64,000 bases of DNA, taken from Streptomyces sp. A0642 (GTDB lineage: Bacteria; Actinomycetota; Actinomycetes; Streptomycetales; Streptomycetaceae). The position numbers and the translations under genes were made by a program. Every line of letters starts with the position of its first letter. Position 1 is the first letter of the stretch. The DNA lies in assembly GCF_004795105.1 (NCBI RefSeq), contig NZ_SSBL01000003.1, forward strand, positions 186,001 to 250,000, in the 5' to 3' direction. Positions 1 to 8,567 of the stretch are shown in pieces. The notes beneath the pieces were generated by a model. The model saw only the letters and a list, made by a program, of their open reading frames with translations, was not told the DNA's origin and made no database searches.

Positions 1-1
1 C

Positions 2-1303
2 GTCCTCAAGGCACGCACCCCGCTGCCCCACCGCGCCGGCGCACCCTCCCTCACCCTCTCCGTCCCCCCGGCCGGAGCGCGCGGCACCGTGGAGATCGGC
101 GCGACCCTCTCCGGAGACCCCCTCACCCGGGTGGTCTTCGCCGCCCAGGCCGGCAACCGCCCCTGGCAGGTTCTCGGCTCCGCCGACCACGCTCCGTACA
201 AGGTCACCCAGAACCTGCCCGCCGACACCCCGGCGGGCACCCCGCTGCGCTACAAGGCCGTCGCCGTGGACGGTTCGGGCCGCACCGCCGCCGCCCTCGG
301 CACCACCACGACCGGCGAGAACCCGCCTCCGGCCAAGCCGAAGGCGGAACGCCGGTACGTCGTCGTGCACTACCGGCGCCAGGACGGCGATCACGACGGC
401 CTGCGGCTGCGCACCGGTTCCGTCACCGCCGAGTTCGCCGGCCGCGACTCGTACGGCGCCTTCGCCTGGGTGGCCCCGCCCGAGGGAGCGACGAGCCTTT
501 CCTTCACCGTGGAGAAGGACGGCGTCCCCGACGGCCCGGAACGCGTCCTCGATGTCACGGCCGCCGGCGAGGTCTGGACCCGCCAGGGCTCCACCCTGCT
601 CGACGCCACCCGCCCCGCTGCCGCCCAGCTCCCCCAGGACCCGGCCAAGGCCTTGATCCACTATCACCGGCCCGACGGCGACTACGACGGGTGGGGACTG
701 CACGCCTGGACCGGCGCCGCCCACCCGCCCGAATGGAACGACCCGATCCGGCCTGTACGCCGCGACGCCTTCGGTCTCGTGTTCGAGGTGCCCCTCAGCG
801 AGAGAGCCCGCTCCCTGAGCTACATCCTCCACAAGAAGGAGGAGAAGGACGTCCCCACCGACGAGGCACTCGACTTCCGCCTCCACGGCCGCGAGGTCTG
901 GCGCCTGGCCGGAGACCCCGTCCCCCTGTCGCCCTCCCTCGGCGGGGCCTTTCCGCTCGACCTGAGCCGCAGGGACGCCGTCTGGCTCGACGACACCACC
1001 GTCGTCTGGCGGGGCGCCGGAACCGGGGTCGCCAGTCAGCAACTCGTCTACGCCCCCGGAGGGATCGTGCTCACCGCCGGGGCCCTCTCCGACGAGGGCC
1101 GGTGGCTGCGTCTCACCCCCGCCACCCTCTCCGCCGACCAGCGAGCACGCCATCCCGGATACGAGGACTGGTCGGCCTTCTCCCTTGATCCCCGCGATCT
1201 CGACCGAGCCGCCGAGGCGCGACGAGGACAGCTGATCGCCACCCAGCGGGCCGCCGACGGCGCTCTCCTGGGCGCGACCGGCGTCCAGCTTCCCACCCAC
1301 TGA
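2..1303 (+). CDS. C-terminal part of a secreted alpha-amylase/amylopullulanase-like protein (5' end outside window)
   Basis: The reading frame is open from the window edge, so this is the 3' part of a longer gene. It contains an Ig-like segment (motif VVFAAQAGNRPWQVLGSADH), then two bacterial pullulanase-associated (PUD) domains starting at YVVVHYRRQDGD and ALIHYHRPDGDYDGWGL, then a terminal all-beta segment (RRDAVWLDDTTVVWRG). This order matches the second half of the next gene closely, so the two are tandem paralogues and the missing part is probably a GH13 catalytic domain. PUD domains bind alpha-glucans in pullulanases. The protein stops (ATGVQLPTH) just where a pullulanase catalytic domain usually begins in bifunctional amylopullulanases. 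The role is inferred to be extracellular starch or glycogen hydrolysis. About 95 bases from 127 on are almost identical to the paralogue, suggesting recent conversion. Confidence 0.85.
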   Translation, partial: VLKARTPLPHRAGAPSLTLSVPPAGARGTVEIGATLSGDPLTRVVFAAQAGNRPWQVLGSADHAPYKVTQNLPADTPAGTPLRYKAVAVDGSGRTAAALGTTTTGENPPPAKPKAERRYVVVHYRRQDGDHDGLRLRTGSVTAEFAGRDSYGAFAWVAPPEGATSLSFTVEKDGVPDGPERVLDVTAAGEVWTRQGSTLLDATRPAAAQLPQDPAKALIHYHRPDGDYDGWGLHAWTGAAHPPEWNDPIRPVRRDAFGLVFEVPLSERARSLSYILHKKEEKDVPTDEALDFRLHGREVWRLAGDPVPLSPSLGGAFPLDLSRRDAVWLDDTTVVWRGAGTGVASQQLVYAPGGIVLTAGALSDEGRWLRLTPATLSADQRARHPGYEDWSAFSLDPRDLDRAAEARRGQLIATQRAADGALLGATGVQLPTH

Positions 1304-1329
1304 ACCGCCCATCTGGAAGGGACCCAGAC

Positions 1330-4300
1330 GTGCACGAGCCAGCCACCCCCAAAAGGGCCGCACACCGCGGAGCACGCCTCGCCATCGCCACCGCGGTCAC
1401 GATGGTGGCCACAGCCGTCGCCGCCCACACTCCGGCGGCCGCCGACCACCGGCCCCCGCCGCCACCGTCGGACCGGGCGCTCGCGGCGGAGCCGGCCCGG
1501 CACGACCTCACCCGCGAGCAGTTCTACTTCGTCCTGCCCGACCGGTTCGCCAACGGCGACACCTCCAACGATCGGGGAGGTCTCACCGGTAGCCGTACGC
1601 AGACCGGCTTCGACCCCACCGACAAAGGCTTCTACCAGGGGGGTGACCTCAAGGGCCTGACCCAGCGGCTCGACTACATCAAGGGCCTCGGCACCACCGC
1701 CATCTGGATGGCACCGATCTTCAAGAACAAACCCGTCCAGGGCATCGGCAAGGACGCCTCGGCCGGCTACCACGGCTACTGGATCACCGACTTCACCCGG
1801 GTCGACCCGCACTTCGGGACCAACGAGGACCTGAAGAGGCTGATCGCCGCCGCCCACGCCAAGGGCATGAAGGTCTTCTTCGACGTCATCACCAACCACA
1901 CCGCCGACGTCATCCGCTCCGGCGAGAACCGGTACGCCTACCGGAGCAAGGGCGCCTACCCCTACCTGGACAGCACTGGTCGTCCCTTCGACGACACGAC
2001 CACCCCCGCCTCGGTGGACGTCGACAGCCTCCCGTACACACCCGTCATCCCTCCGGCGGAGCAGAACGCCAAGAAGCCCGCCTGGCTCAACGACCCCACG
2101 ATGTACCACCAGCGGGGCGACTCGACCTTCGTCGGTGAGAGCGGCCTCTACGGCGACCACACCGGCCTCGACGACCTGTGGACCGAACGCCCCGAGGTCG
2201 TGCGCGGGCTCGCCGAGATCTACCAGCGCTGGGTCAAGGACTTCGGCATCGACGGCTTCCGCGTCGACACCGTGAAGAACGTCGACATGGAGTTCTGGAC
2301 CCAGTGGGCCACCGCCCTGGACGCCTACGCCGCCCGGCACGGACGGAAGGACTTCCTCATCTTCGGAGAGGTCCTGTCCTCCGATCCCGCTGTGACAGCT
2401 CCCTACGTCACTCGGGGCCGTCTCGATTCCACCCTCGACTTCCCCCTCCAGGAGGCCGTCCGCGACGTCGTGTCGAGCGGCCGCCCGGCCTCTTCCCTCG
2501 CGGCAGTCTTCGCCCAGGACTACCGGTACACCACCGACAAGGCCAACGCCTACGAGCAGGTCACCTTCCTCGGCAACCACGACATGGGCCGCCTCGGCGG
2601 CTTCCTGCGCCAGGACAACCCCGACGCCGACGACCGGGAACTCCTCGACCGGGCCCGCCTCGCCAACGAGATCCTCTTCCTCTCCCGCGGCAACCCGGTC
2701 GTCTACGCCGGTGACGAGCAGGGCTTCACCGGCGACGGCGGCGACAAGGACGCCCGCCAGCCGCTCTTCGCCTCGCAGGTCCCCGACTACCTCGACGACG
2801 ACCTCATCGGCACCGACCGCACCCATGCCGCCGACGCCTACGACACCACCCACCCGCTCTACCGGTCCATCGCCGGCCTCTCCCGCCTCACGAAGCAGCA
2901 TCCCGCCCTGCGGGACGGCGTCCAGATCGAGCGGTACGCCGACTCCGAGGGCGCCGGGGTCCACGCGGCCTCCAGGATCGACCCCGCGCGGCGGACCGAG
3001 TACCTGGTCGCGGTCAACAACGCCACCGCACCACGGACCGTCACCTTCCGTACCGGCACTTCCCGTACCTACTTCACCCCGCTCTACGGGCACACCCGGG
3101 CGGTCCGTAGCGACAGGGACCGGGAGGTCACCCTCACCGTCCCCGCACTGTCCTCGGTCGTCCTCAAGGCCGGCCGCCCCCTGGACACCCCGCGCACCGC
3201 ACCGGCCGTGGCCCTCACGGCCCCGCGCGCCGGAGCGACCGGCACCGTGGAACTCTCCGCCGACGTCCGGGGCGGGGAGCTGAGCCGGGTGGTCTTCGCC
3301 GCCCAGGTCGGCAACCGCCCCTGGCAGGTTCTCGGCTCCGCCGACCACGCTCCGTACAAGGTCACCCAGAACCTGCCCGGCGATACCCCGGAGGGCACCC
3401 CGCTGCGCTACAAGGCAGTCGTCGTCGACGACCACGGACGCGTCGCGAGCAGCCGGGCCGCCTCCACCGCCGGGGAACCCGCCGCGCCCGCGCGCCCCAG
3501 CGCCTTCGAACGCGACTACGCCGTCGTCCACTACCGCCGCCCCGACGGCGACTACACCGGCTGGAAGCTGGCGTCCGGCGGCACCACCGCGGCGTTCAAC
3601 GGCCGGGACGCCTTCGGAGCGTTCGCGTGGGTCAAGGTCACGCCCGCCACCGGCAGCGTCTCCTACACGGTCGAGAAGGACGGTACGCAGGACGGCTCCC
3701 CGCGCACCGTGGAGCTGCGGCGCACCGGAGAGGTCTGGATCGAAGCGGGCACCGACGGCCAGTCCGAGACAGTCCCGGCGGGGGTCTATCCGCCGCAGGA
3801 CGAACGGAAGGCCGTCATCCACTACTACCGTCCGGACGGCGACTACACGGGCTGGGGACTGCACACCTGGACCGGTGCCGCAGCCCCCACCGACTGGTCC
3901 CGGCCGCTGACCCCGGTCAGCGTCGACGCCTTCGGCGCGGTCTTCGAGGTGCCGCTGGCCGAAGGAGCCACCTCGCTCAGCTACATCGTCCACCGGGGTG
4001 ACGAGAAGGACGTCCCCGGCGACCGCTCCCTGGAGTTCGGCTCCCACGGCAAGGAGGTCTGGCTCGTCGGCGGCGACACCGGCTACCTCCTGCCCGGCAT
4101 CCGCACCGTGCCGGACCTGGACCTCTCCCGTTCCAAAGCGACCTGGCTGGACGACACCACCCTCGTGTGGGACGTCAAGGCCACCGACTCCACCAGCCAG
4201 CAGATCGTCTACGGTCCCTCGGGGAGCATCGCTGTCGAAGACGGCGCCCTGACCGACGAGGGCCGCTGGCTGCGGCTCCTGCCCACCGTCCTCACCGAGG

Positions 4301-4470
4301 AACAGCGGGCGGCCCGGCCCGGCCTGGCCGGCCGTCAGGCCTTCACCGTCGACCCGCGTGACCGGGACCGGATCGATGAGGCGCTGCGCGGACAGCTCGT
4401 CGCCACTCAGCGGAACACCGCGGGCGCCCTCCTCACCGCCACGGCGGTGAGCGGCCCGGACCCGCGCTGA
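1330..4470 (+). CDS. Secreted alpha-amylase (GH13) with Ig-like and pullulanase-associated domains
   Basis: This 1046-residue protein starts at GTG 1330, seven bases after GGAAGGGA. It has a basic N-terminus and hydrophobic signal sequence (AIATAVTMVATAVAA). The GH13 barrel (about residues 50-480) shows the classic motifs: DVITNHTAD, the nucleophile region DGFRVDTVKN, the acid/base region LIFGEVLSSDP, and FLGNHDMGR with the transition-state Asp. Then come a beta C-domain, an Ig-like domain (about 625-710), two PUD domains (about 725-915) and a final beta segment resembling the pre-catalytic region of type I pullulanases. No pullulanase catalytic domain follows, so it looks like the amylase half of an amylopullulanase. 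It should hydrolyse alpha-1,4-glucans outside the cell. It lies 26 bases after its paralogue, probably in the same transcript, and a strong hairpin follows. Confidence 0.93.
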   Translation: MHEPATPKRAAHRGARLAIATAVTMVATAVAAHTPAAADHRPPPPPSDRALAAEPARHDLTREQFYFVLPDRFANGDTSNDRGGLTGSRTQTGFDPTDKGFYQGGDLKGLTQRLDYIKGLGTTAIWMAPIFKNKPVQGIGKDASAGYHGYWITDFTRVDPHFGTNEDLKRLIAAAHAKGMKVFFDVITNHTADVIRSGENRYAYRSKGAYPYLDSTGRPFDDTTTPASVDVDSLPYTPVIPPAEQNAKKPAWLNDPTMYHQRGDSTFVGESGLYGDHTGLDDLWTERPEVVRGLAEIYQRWVKDFGIDGFRVDTVKNVDMEFWTQWATALDAYAARHGRKDFLIFGEVLSSDPAVTAPYVTRGRLDSTLDFPLQEAVRDVVSSGRPASSLAAVFAQDYRYTTDKANAYEQVTFLGNHDMGRLGGFLRQDNPDADDRELLDRARLANEILFLSRGNPVVYAGDEQGFTGDGGDKDARQPLFASQVPDYLDDDLIGTDRTHAADAYDTTHPLYRSIAGLSRLTKQHPALRDGVQIERYADSEGAGVHAASRIDPARRTEYLVAVNNATAPRTVTFRTGTSRTYFTPLYGHTRAVRSDRDREVTLTVPALSSVVLKAGRPLDTPRTAPAVALTAPRAGATGTVELSADVRGGELSRVVFAAQVGNRPWQVLGSADHAPYKVTQNLPGDTPEGTPLRYKAVVVDDHGRVASSRAASTAGEPAAPARPSAFERDYAVVHYRRPDGDYTGWKLASGGTTAAFNGRDAFGAFAWVKVTPATGSVSYTVEKDGTQDGSPRTVELRRTGEVWIEAGTDGQSETVPAGVYPPQDERKAVIHYYRPDGDYTGWGLHTWTGAAAPTDWSRPLTPVSVDAFGAVFEVPLAEGATSLSYIVHRGDEKDVPGDRSLEFGSHGKEVWLVGGDTGYLLPGIRTVPDLDLSRSKATWLDDTTLVWDVKATDSTSQQIVYGPSGSIAVEDGALTDEGRWLRLLPTVLTEEQRAARPGLAGRQAFTVDPRDRDRIDEALRGQLVATQRNTAGALLTATAVSGPDPR

Positions 4471-4482
4471 GACGACCCGGAA

Positions 4483-4522
4483 CGCGCGGTGCCCCCGGGG
4501 GAAAGCCCGGGGGCACCGCGCG
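4483..4522 (+). terminator. Strong hairpin terminator after the amylase gene
   Basis: A perfect 17-base inverted repeat (4483-4499 with 4506-4522) surrounds a 6-base loop, 12 bases after the amylase stop codon. No U-tract follows, as is usual in Streptomyces. Confidence 0.85.
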
Positions 4523-4681
4523 TCCGCGTGCCCGTCCGGACTCGGCCCGGCGAGGGCGCGTACGGGGCTCTCCGGCGCGGCGTGGTACCGGCCATGGCCC
4601 GTAAGGAGACGGTCACCCGGTTGCCCGGGGTGAAACGCAAGAGGCCGGACGCCCCGTCCAAGGCGGGACGCCCGGCGAAGG

Positions 4682-4706
4682 GCCCGGCGCCCGAGTGGCG
4701 CCGGGC
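4682..4706 (-). terminator. Hairpin between convergent genes, likely terminator of the aldo/keto reductase operon
   Basis: A perfect 10-base inverted repeat (GCCCGGCGCC, 5-base loop, GGCGCCGGGC) lies just beyond the stop codon of the leftward reductase gene and could end its operon. Confidence 0.6.
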
Positions 4707-4733
4707 GACGAGGAAGGAGCCGGTGCCGACGGA

Positions 4734-5684
4734 TCAGGGGAGCGGCGCGCCCCGCGCCGCCGTCCACAGCGCGTACCACTCCTCGTGACCGAGACCGGGC
4801 GGCCGCCCCACCGCGTCGCGGCAGGCGCGGATGCGCTCCGGGCGGGTGGTCCCGACCACCGGCACGATCCCGGCCGGGTGACGCTGGAGCCACCACAGGA
4901 CCACGGTCTCCGGGGTGGTGCTCCTGGCCTCGGCGAGCCGGGCCACGAGCGCGGCCGCCGGTCCGGCCTGCGGATCCGAGAAGCGCCCGCCGGCGAGTGC
5001 GCCCCAGGCCTGGAGCTCGATGCCCCGCTCGCCGCAGTACTCCACCGTGCCCGCCGGGAACCCGACCCCGGCGCCCGCCGGGGTGTTCACGAGCACCCCC
5101 TCCTCCACCCAGTCCCTGCGGTGGAGGCTCATCTCCAACTGGTCGACGGTCAGTGGCACGTCGAGGAAGGACTGGAGCCGCGCGATCTGGGCGGCGTTCA
5201 TGTTGGACACACCGAAACGGCGCACCAGCCCCTGGCGGTGCAGGGAAGTGAGCGCCTTCGCGAGTTCCTCCGGGTCGGCCAGCGGGTCGGGCCGGTGCAG
5301 CAGCAGGACGTCGACCGCGTCGGTCCGAAGACGCGCGAGGCTCTCCTCCACCCGGCGCAGCACGCTCGGACCGCGCAGGTCGTACAGTCCCGGCCGGCCC
5401 TCCTCCGGGAGCCGGATGCCGACCTTGGTCTGAAGGGTGATCCGGTTGCGGAGACCCGGAGCCCGGGACAGCACTTCGCCGAAGACCGCCTCCGACTTGC
5501 CGAACCGGTAGATGTCGGCGTGGTCGAAGGCGGTGATGCCGGCGTCGAGCGCCGCCTCGACCGCGGCCTCGGCACGTGCGACGTCGCCGGCCCCGTAGGG
5601 GCTGGTGTCCCATGCGCCGCCGAGCCCCATGCAGCCGTACACCACACGTCCGCCACGGGGGGCGGGACTCTCCGTCATGCTCAT
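4734..5684 (-). CDS. Aldo/keto reductase
   Basis: This is an NAD(P)H-dependent aldo/keto reductase (beta/alpha barrel). It has the early motif GRVVYGCMGLGGAWD, the catalytic Asp/Tyr segment DHADIYRFGKSE, the Lys region TLQTKVGIRL, a VSNMNAAQIARLQ segment, and a C-terminal GTTRPERIRACRDAV cofactor region. The frame opens at 5714, whose ATG overlaps the upstream stop as ATGA. A GGAGG lies immediately before the internal ATG codons at 5684 and 5678, so I place the start at 5684. It is the last gene of a three-gene operon with a sugar kinase and a GMC oxidoreductase, which suggests reduction of a carbonyl intermediate in sugar or polyol metabolism. The substrate is unknown. Confidence 0.9.
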   Translation of the reverse strand: MSMTESPAPRGGRVVYGCMGLGGAWDTSPYGAGDVARAEAAVEAALDAGITAFDHADIYRFGKSEAVFGEVLSRAPGLRNRITLQTKVGIRLPEEGRPGLYDLRGPSVLRRVEESLARLRTDAVDVLLLHRPDPLADPEELAKALTSLHRQGLVRRFGVSNMNAAQIARLQSFLDVPLTVDQLEMSLHRRDWVEEGVLVNTPAGAGVGFPAGTVEYCGERGIELQAWGALAGGRFSDPQAGPAAALVARLAEARSTTPETVVLWWLQRHPAGIVPVVGTTRPERIRACRDAVGRPPGLGHEEWYALWTAARGAPLP

Positions 5685-5710
5685 CGGTCCTCCGGGGCCG
5701 GTGCCGTGGT

Positions 5711-7207
5711 TCATGAGCCGGGCGCGGCAGCCATGGCGGCCGCCAGCATCTCGGCGACGGCCAGGACGGGCAACTGCGTGTTGGCGGCGGGAACCGTCGG
5801 CAGTACGGACGCGTCCGCCACCCGCAGGTTCGCCACACCGCGCACCCGGCCCTCACCGTCCACCACCGCGGTCGGATCGGAGGCGGGCCCCATCGCGCAC
5901 GTCCCCACCGGATGCCAGTACGTGCCCAGACGCGCCCGCAGCTCCGCCTCGGGCAGCTCGTGCGCGGGCGGACCCTCCGGCAGCGCGGCGAGTCCCCTCA
6001 GGGCCGCGGACCCGGCGAACCGGCGTGCGGTCGCGAGCCCCGACCGGAGCACGGCCATGTCGCGCCCCTCCGGGTCCGACAGGAACGCCGGATCGATCGC
6101 GGGAGACTCGTCCGGGCCGGCGGACCGAAGCCGCACCCTGCCCCGGGAGACGGGCTTCACCAGGAAGGCAGACACCCCCGCCTCGTACCGGCCCGGAGGC
6201 AGGGACCCGAAGAGCGGCGGCCCGGCGGAGGGAAGGATGTGCAGGTCCCAGCCGTTCTCGGGGGCGTGCTCGCTCGCCGCGCGGACGAGCACACGGTTGA
6301 CGTACAGCTCACCGGCATGCTCCTTCTCCGCGAGGGCCGCGTCCAGCTCCGGAGTCGGCACGAGCGGCAGGAACACGCCGGGCTGGTCGATCAGGTTCTC
6401 CCCGACTCCGGGCAGGTCGACCGCCGGGTCGATTCCGGTGTCCCGCAGCTGGTCGGCCGGTCCGACGCCGCTGCGCAGCAGCAGCGCCGGAGAACCGAAG
6501 GCGCCGGAGGCCACCACGTACAGTCCCGCGCGGAGCGTGCGCGGCACGCCGTCGGCGCGCACGACTACTCCCTCCACCCGGCCGCCGTGCAGGACCAGCC
6601 GGTCGGCGACGGAGTCTCCGAGCACCGTGAGGTTCGGACGCCGGCGGGTGTCCGCGTCGAGATACGCCAGTGCGGCGTTCCAGCGTCGGCCGTCCACGGA
6701 GTTGATCAGAGGCAGCCCGTGACCGGGCGGCCCGGGCAGGCCCATGTCGACCTCGCGGTGCCCGAGTTCCCGTGCCGCTTCGAGGGCGGCCCGGCTCCAC
6801 GGGGACAGTTCGCGGTCGGGCACCGTGCGCAGGCCCATCCGGCGCACGGCCGCGGCGCGGTACGGCTCCATCGCCGCCGAGCTCCAGCGGGGACCGCCCG
6901 CACGTTCCCACTCGTCGTGATCGGCCGCCGAACCCCAGGTGTTCCAGCAGCCGTTGACGCACGACGAGCCGCCGATCACGCGGCCTCGGAACCGGTGGAC
7001 GGGTACGTTCCGCTCCCACACGTCCTCGCGGGGGAGCGCGCGGGCGTCGAGCGTCCTGGCCGGCCAGCCGCCCGGGTCCGGACCGTAGTCGGGCCCCGCT
7101 TCGACAAGGCACACGGAGCGCCCTCGGTCCTCACTGAGCCGGGAGGCCAGGACACAGCCGGCCACGCCTCCGCCCAGGACGACGACGTCGTAGGAGTCGG
7201 CGGTCAC
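5711..7207 (-). CDS. GMC-family FAD-dependent oxidoreductase (choline dehydrogenase-like)
   Basis: A roughly 498-residue flavoprotein of the glucose-methanol-choline family. It has an N-terminal FAD-binding motif (VVVLGGGVAGCVLASRL), the GMC signature variant VIGGSSCVNGCWNTWG, the segment ASGAFGSPALLLRSGVGP, and the C-terminal active-site region TYWHPVGTCAMG with the conserved His, followed by AANTQLPVLAVAEM. It should oxidise a primary or secondary alcohol, perhaps a sugar or polyol, to the carbonyl. The start is GTG at 7207 and overlaps the upstream kinase stop as GTGA. Its own stop overlaps or nearly abuts the reductase gene, so the three proteins are probably translationally coupled. There is no signal peptide, so a cytoplasmic location is expected. 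Confidence 0.93.
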   Translation of the reverse strand: MTADSYDVVVLGGGVAGCVLASRLSEDRGRSVCLVEAGPDYGPDPGGWPARTLDARALPREDVWERNVPVHRFRGRVIGGSSCVNGCWNTWGSAADHDEWERAGGPRWSSAAMEPYRAAAVRRMGLRTVPDRELSPWSRAALEAARELGHREVDMGLPGPPGHGLPLINSVDGRRWNAALAYLDADTRRRPNLTVLGDSVADRLVLHGGRVEGVVVRADGVPRTLRAGLYVVASGAFGSPALLLRSGVGPADQLRDTGIDPAVDLPGVGENLIDQPGVFLPLVPTPELDAALAEKEHAGELYVNRVLVRAASEHAPENGWDLHILPSAGPPLFGSLPPGRYEAGVSAFLVKPVSRGRVRLRSAGPDESPAIDPAFLSDPEGRDMAVLRSGLATARRFAGSAALRGLAALPEGPPAHELPEAELRARLGTYWHPVGTCAMGPASDPTAVVDGEGRVRGVANLRVADASVLPTVPAANTQLPVLAVAEMLAAAMAAAPGS

Positions 7208-8142
7208 CGGGCGTCCCCCTCGGCGGACCGGGAGCCGGAGAGGGCGGCGACCTCGTGGATCAGGGCGGCGCGGTCGATGGCGTCGCTTCCGGTGGCCGGA
7301 ACGGTACAGGCGTAGGCCCCGGCGACGGCGCCGTGAAGGGCGCACCGCCGCAGGTCCTCGCCCGCGAGGCGGGCGAAGAGGAAGCCGGAGGCGTAGGCGT
7401 CGCCCGCGCCGTTGGAGTCCACGACCGGTGCGCGCGGGGTGACGGCGGGGACGTGGACGAGGCCGTCGCCGGCGGTAAGCAGGTAGGAGCCCTCGGCCCC
7501 CGCGGTGGCGACGACGGCCTCGGCCCGGCCCCGCTCCAGGATCCGGCGCATGGTCCGTTCCGGATCGCGCAGGGCGGTGGTGGAGACGAAGACGAGGTCG
7601 GCGGCGTGGGCGAAGGCCTCGTGGTACGGGTTCTCGCCGTCCCAGTTGTGCAGGTCGGTGGAGACGGTGAGCCCGGCCTCGCGCAGGAGGGGCAGGGCGA
7701 AGGCACAGGGGTAGGTGATGGAGACGTGTGCGTGGCGGCTGACCGCGGCCAGCTTCCGGATCAGATCCTCGGGGAGGCGGTCGGACTCCTGCGAGCGGCT
7801 GTCGTCGTAGAGCGACAGCCTGCGGCCGTCCGGGCTGACGAGGTTGACGGCCCGCTTCGTTCCGCCGGGCAGCGGGACCTCGGTGAAGTCGATGCCCCGG
7901 TCCCGGTGGAACGCGCGGATGAGGTCCCCGGACGGGTCGTCGCCGATCATGTCGACGTGGTGGGTGCGCAGTCCCAGCGTGCTGAGACCGAGCGCCACGA
8001 AGTCCCCCGTCTGGCCCGCCCGGGTCTCGATGCCCGGGCGGATCATGTAGCTGTCGGCGTAGGGAAGGGGGAGTTCCGGGACGTAGACGATGGTGTCGAC
8101 GCCCGACCCTCCCAGGACGAGGACGTCATAGTCGCTGTTCAT
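7204..8142 (-). CDS. PfkB-family carbohydrate kinase
   Basis: A 312-residue ribokinase/PfkB kinase. The first PfkB region is present (GQTGDFVALGLSTLGL), as is the C-terminal signature VVDSNGAGDAYASGF, whose GAGD carries the anion hole and catalytic Asp. The start chosen is ATG 8142, preceded by GAGAGGAA at good spacing; an open frame further upstream lacks coding character. It should phosphorylate a sugar or sugar alcohol with ATP. It is the first gene of the operon with the GMC oxidoreductase and the aldo/keto reductase. A conserved operator-like motif lies about 205 bases upstream, so expression may depend on a carbohydrate-responsive repressor. Confidence 0.92.
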   Translation of the reverse strand: MNSDYDVLVLGGSGVDTIVYVPELPLPYADSYMIRPGIETRAGQTGDFVALGLSTLGLRTHHVDMIGDDPSGDLIRAFHRDRGIDFTEVPLPGGTKRAVNLVSPDGRRLSLYDDSRSQESDRLPEDLIRKLAAVSRHAHVSITYPCAFALPLLREAGLTVSTDLHNWDGENPYHEAFAHAADLVFVSTTALRDPERTMRRILERGRAEAVVATAGAEGSYLLTAGDGLVHVPAVTPRAPVVDSNGAGDAYASGFLFARLAGEDLRRCALHGAVAGAYACTVPATGSDAIDRAALIHEVAALSGSRSAEGDAR

Positions 8143-8345
8143 GGCTGTTCCTCTCGTGTGCGGGCTCTCGGCCACCGCGGACCGCAGATGAGTCGGACCG
8201 CCGGCGGTCTGGGCGGCAAGGTGGTGCGATCGGCTGACAGGAAGCTGTTGCGATGGGGCGCCGGGAGTGGCCCCGGCACAGTTCGGGGCGAACCCGGGTG
8301 CGGCTGCGGGTGCGGGGTGGTCATGCCTCGACGGGGCTGGAAGAG

Positions 8346-8366
8346 ATTGCTGCAACTTTCAGTAAG
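8346..8366. promoter_or_regulatory. Operator-like motif ATTGCWGCAASTTTCRGYARG, copy 1
   Basis: This 21-base site contains the imperfect inverted repeat TTGCTG-N7-CAGTAA. It shares 16 of 21 bases with a second site at 9174-9194. It lies upstream of the PfkB kinase operon. It resembles, from memory, LacI-family operators near Streptomyces maltose and amylase genes; the regulator is not encoded here. Confidence 0.45.
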
Positions 8367-8482
8367 ATCTTGAGAAAGCTAGGGGTGAACCCGCGGGCGA
8401 GTCAAGGGTTCTGACAGGCCGTCGTGCCGGGGCGCCGTCGCCTTCCCGCCGCGTTCAGCCGCCCCGTTCACGCGAGTCCGCA

Positions 8483-8522
8483 GGCGGTGGCGGACTCCGG
8501 CGCGCCTCGGTCTGCCGCCGCC
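8483..8522 (-). terminator. Imperfect GC-rich hairpin after the DinB gene
   Basis: The 13-base arms 8483-8495 and 8510-8522 match at 11 positions around a 14-base loop. The hairpin lies about 45 bases beyond the stop of the leftward DinB gene and could terminate it. Confidence 0.35.
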
Positions 8523-8567
8523 TGGAAGACCCGCCGGATCAAGCCGCCGACGCGAGGTCTTCCCTTC

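Noticed and set aside
1048..5856. Very long open frame antisense to both amylase genes and into the reductase region
   Set aside because: It lies opposite genes with clear motifs, has a low-complexity Arg/Gly/Val composition and no ribosome binding site. Long antisense frames are a normal result of high GC content.
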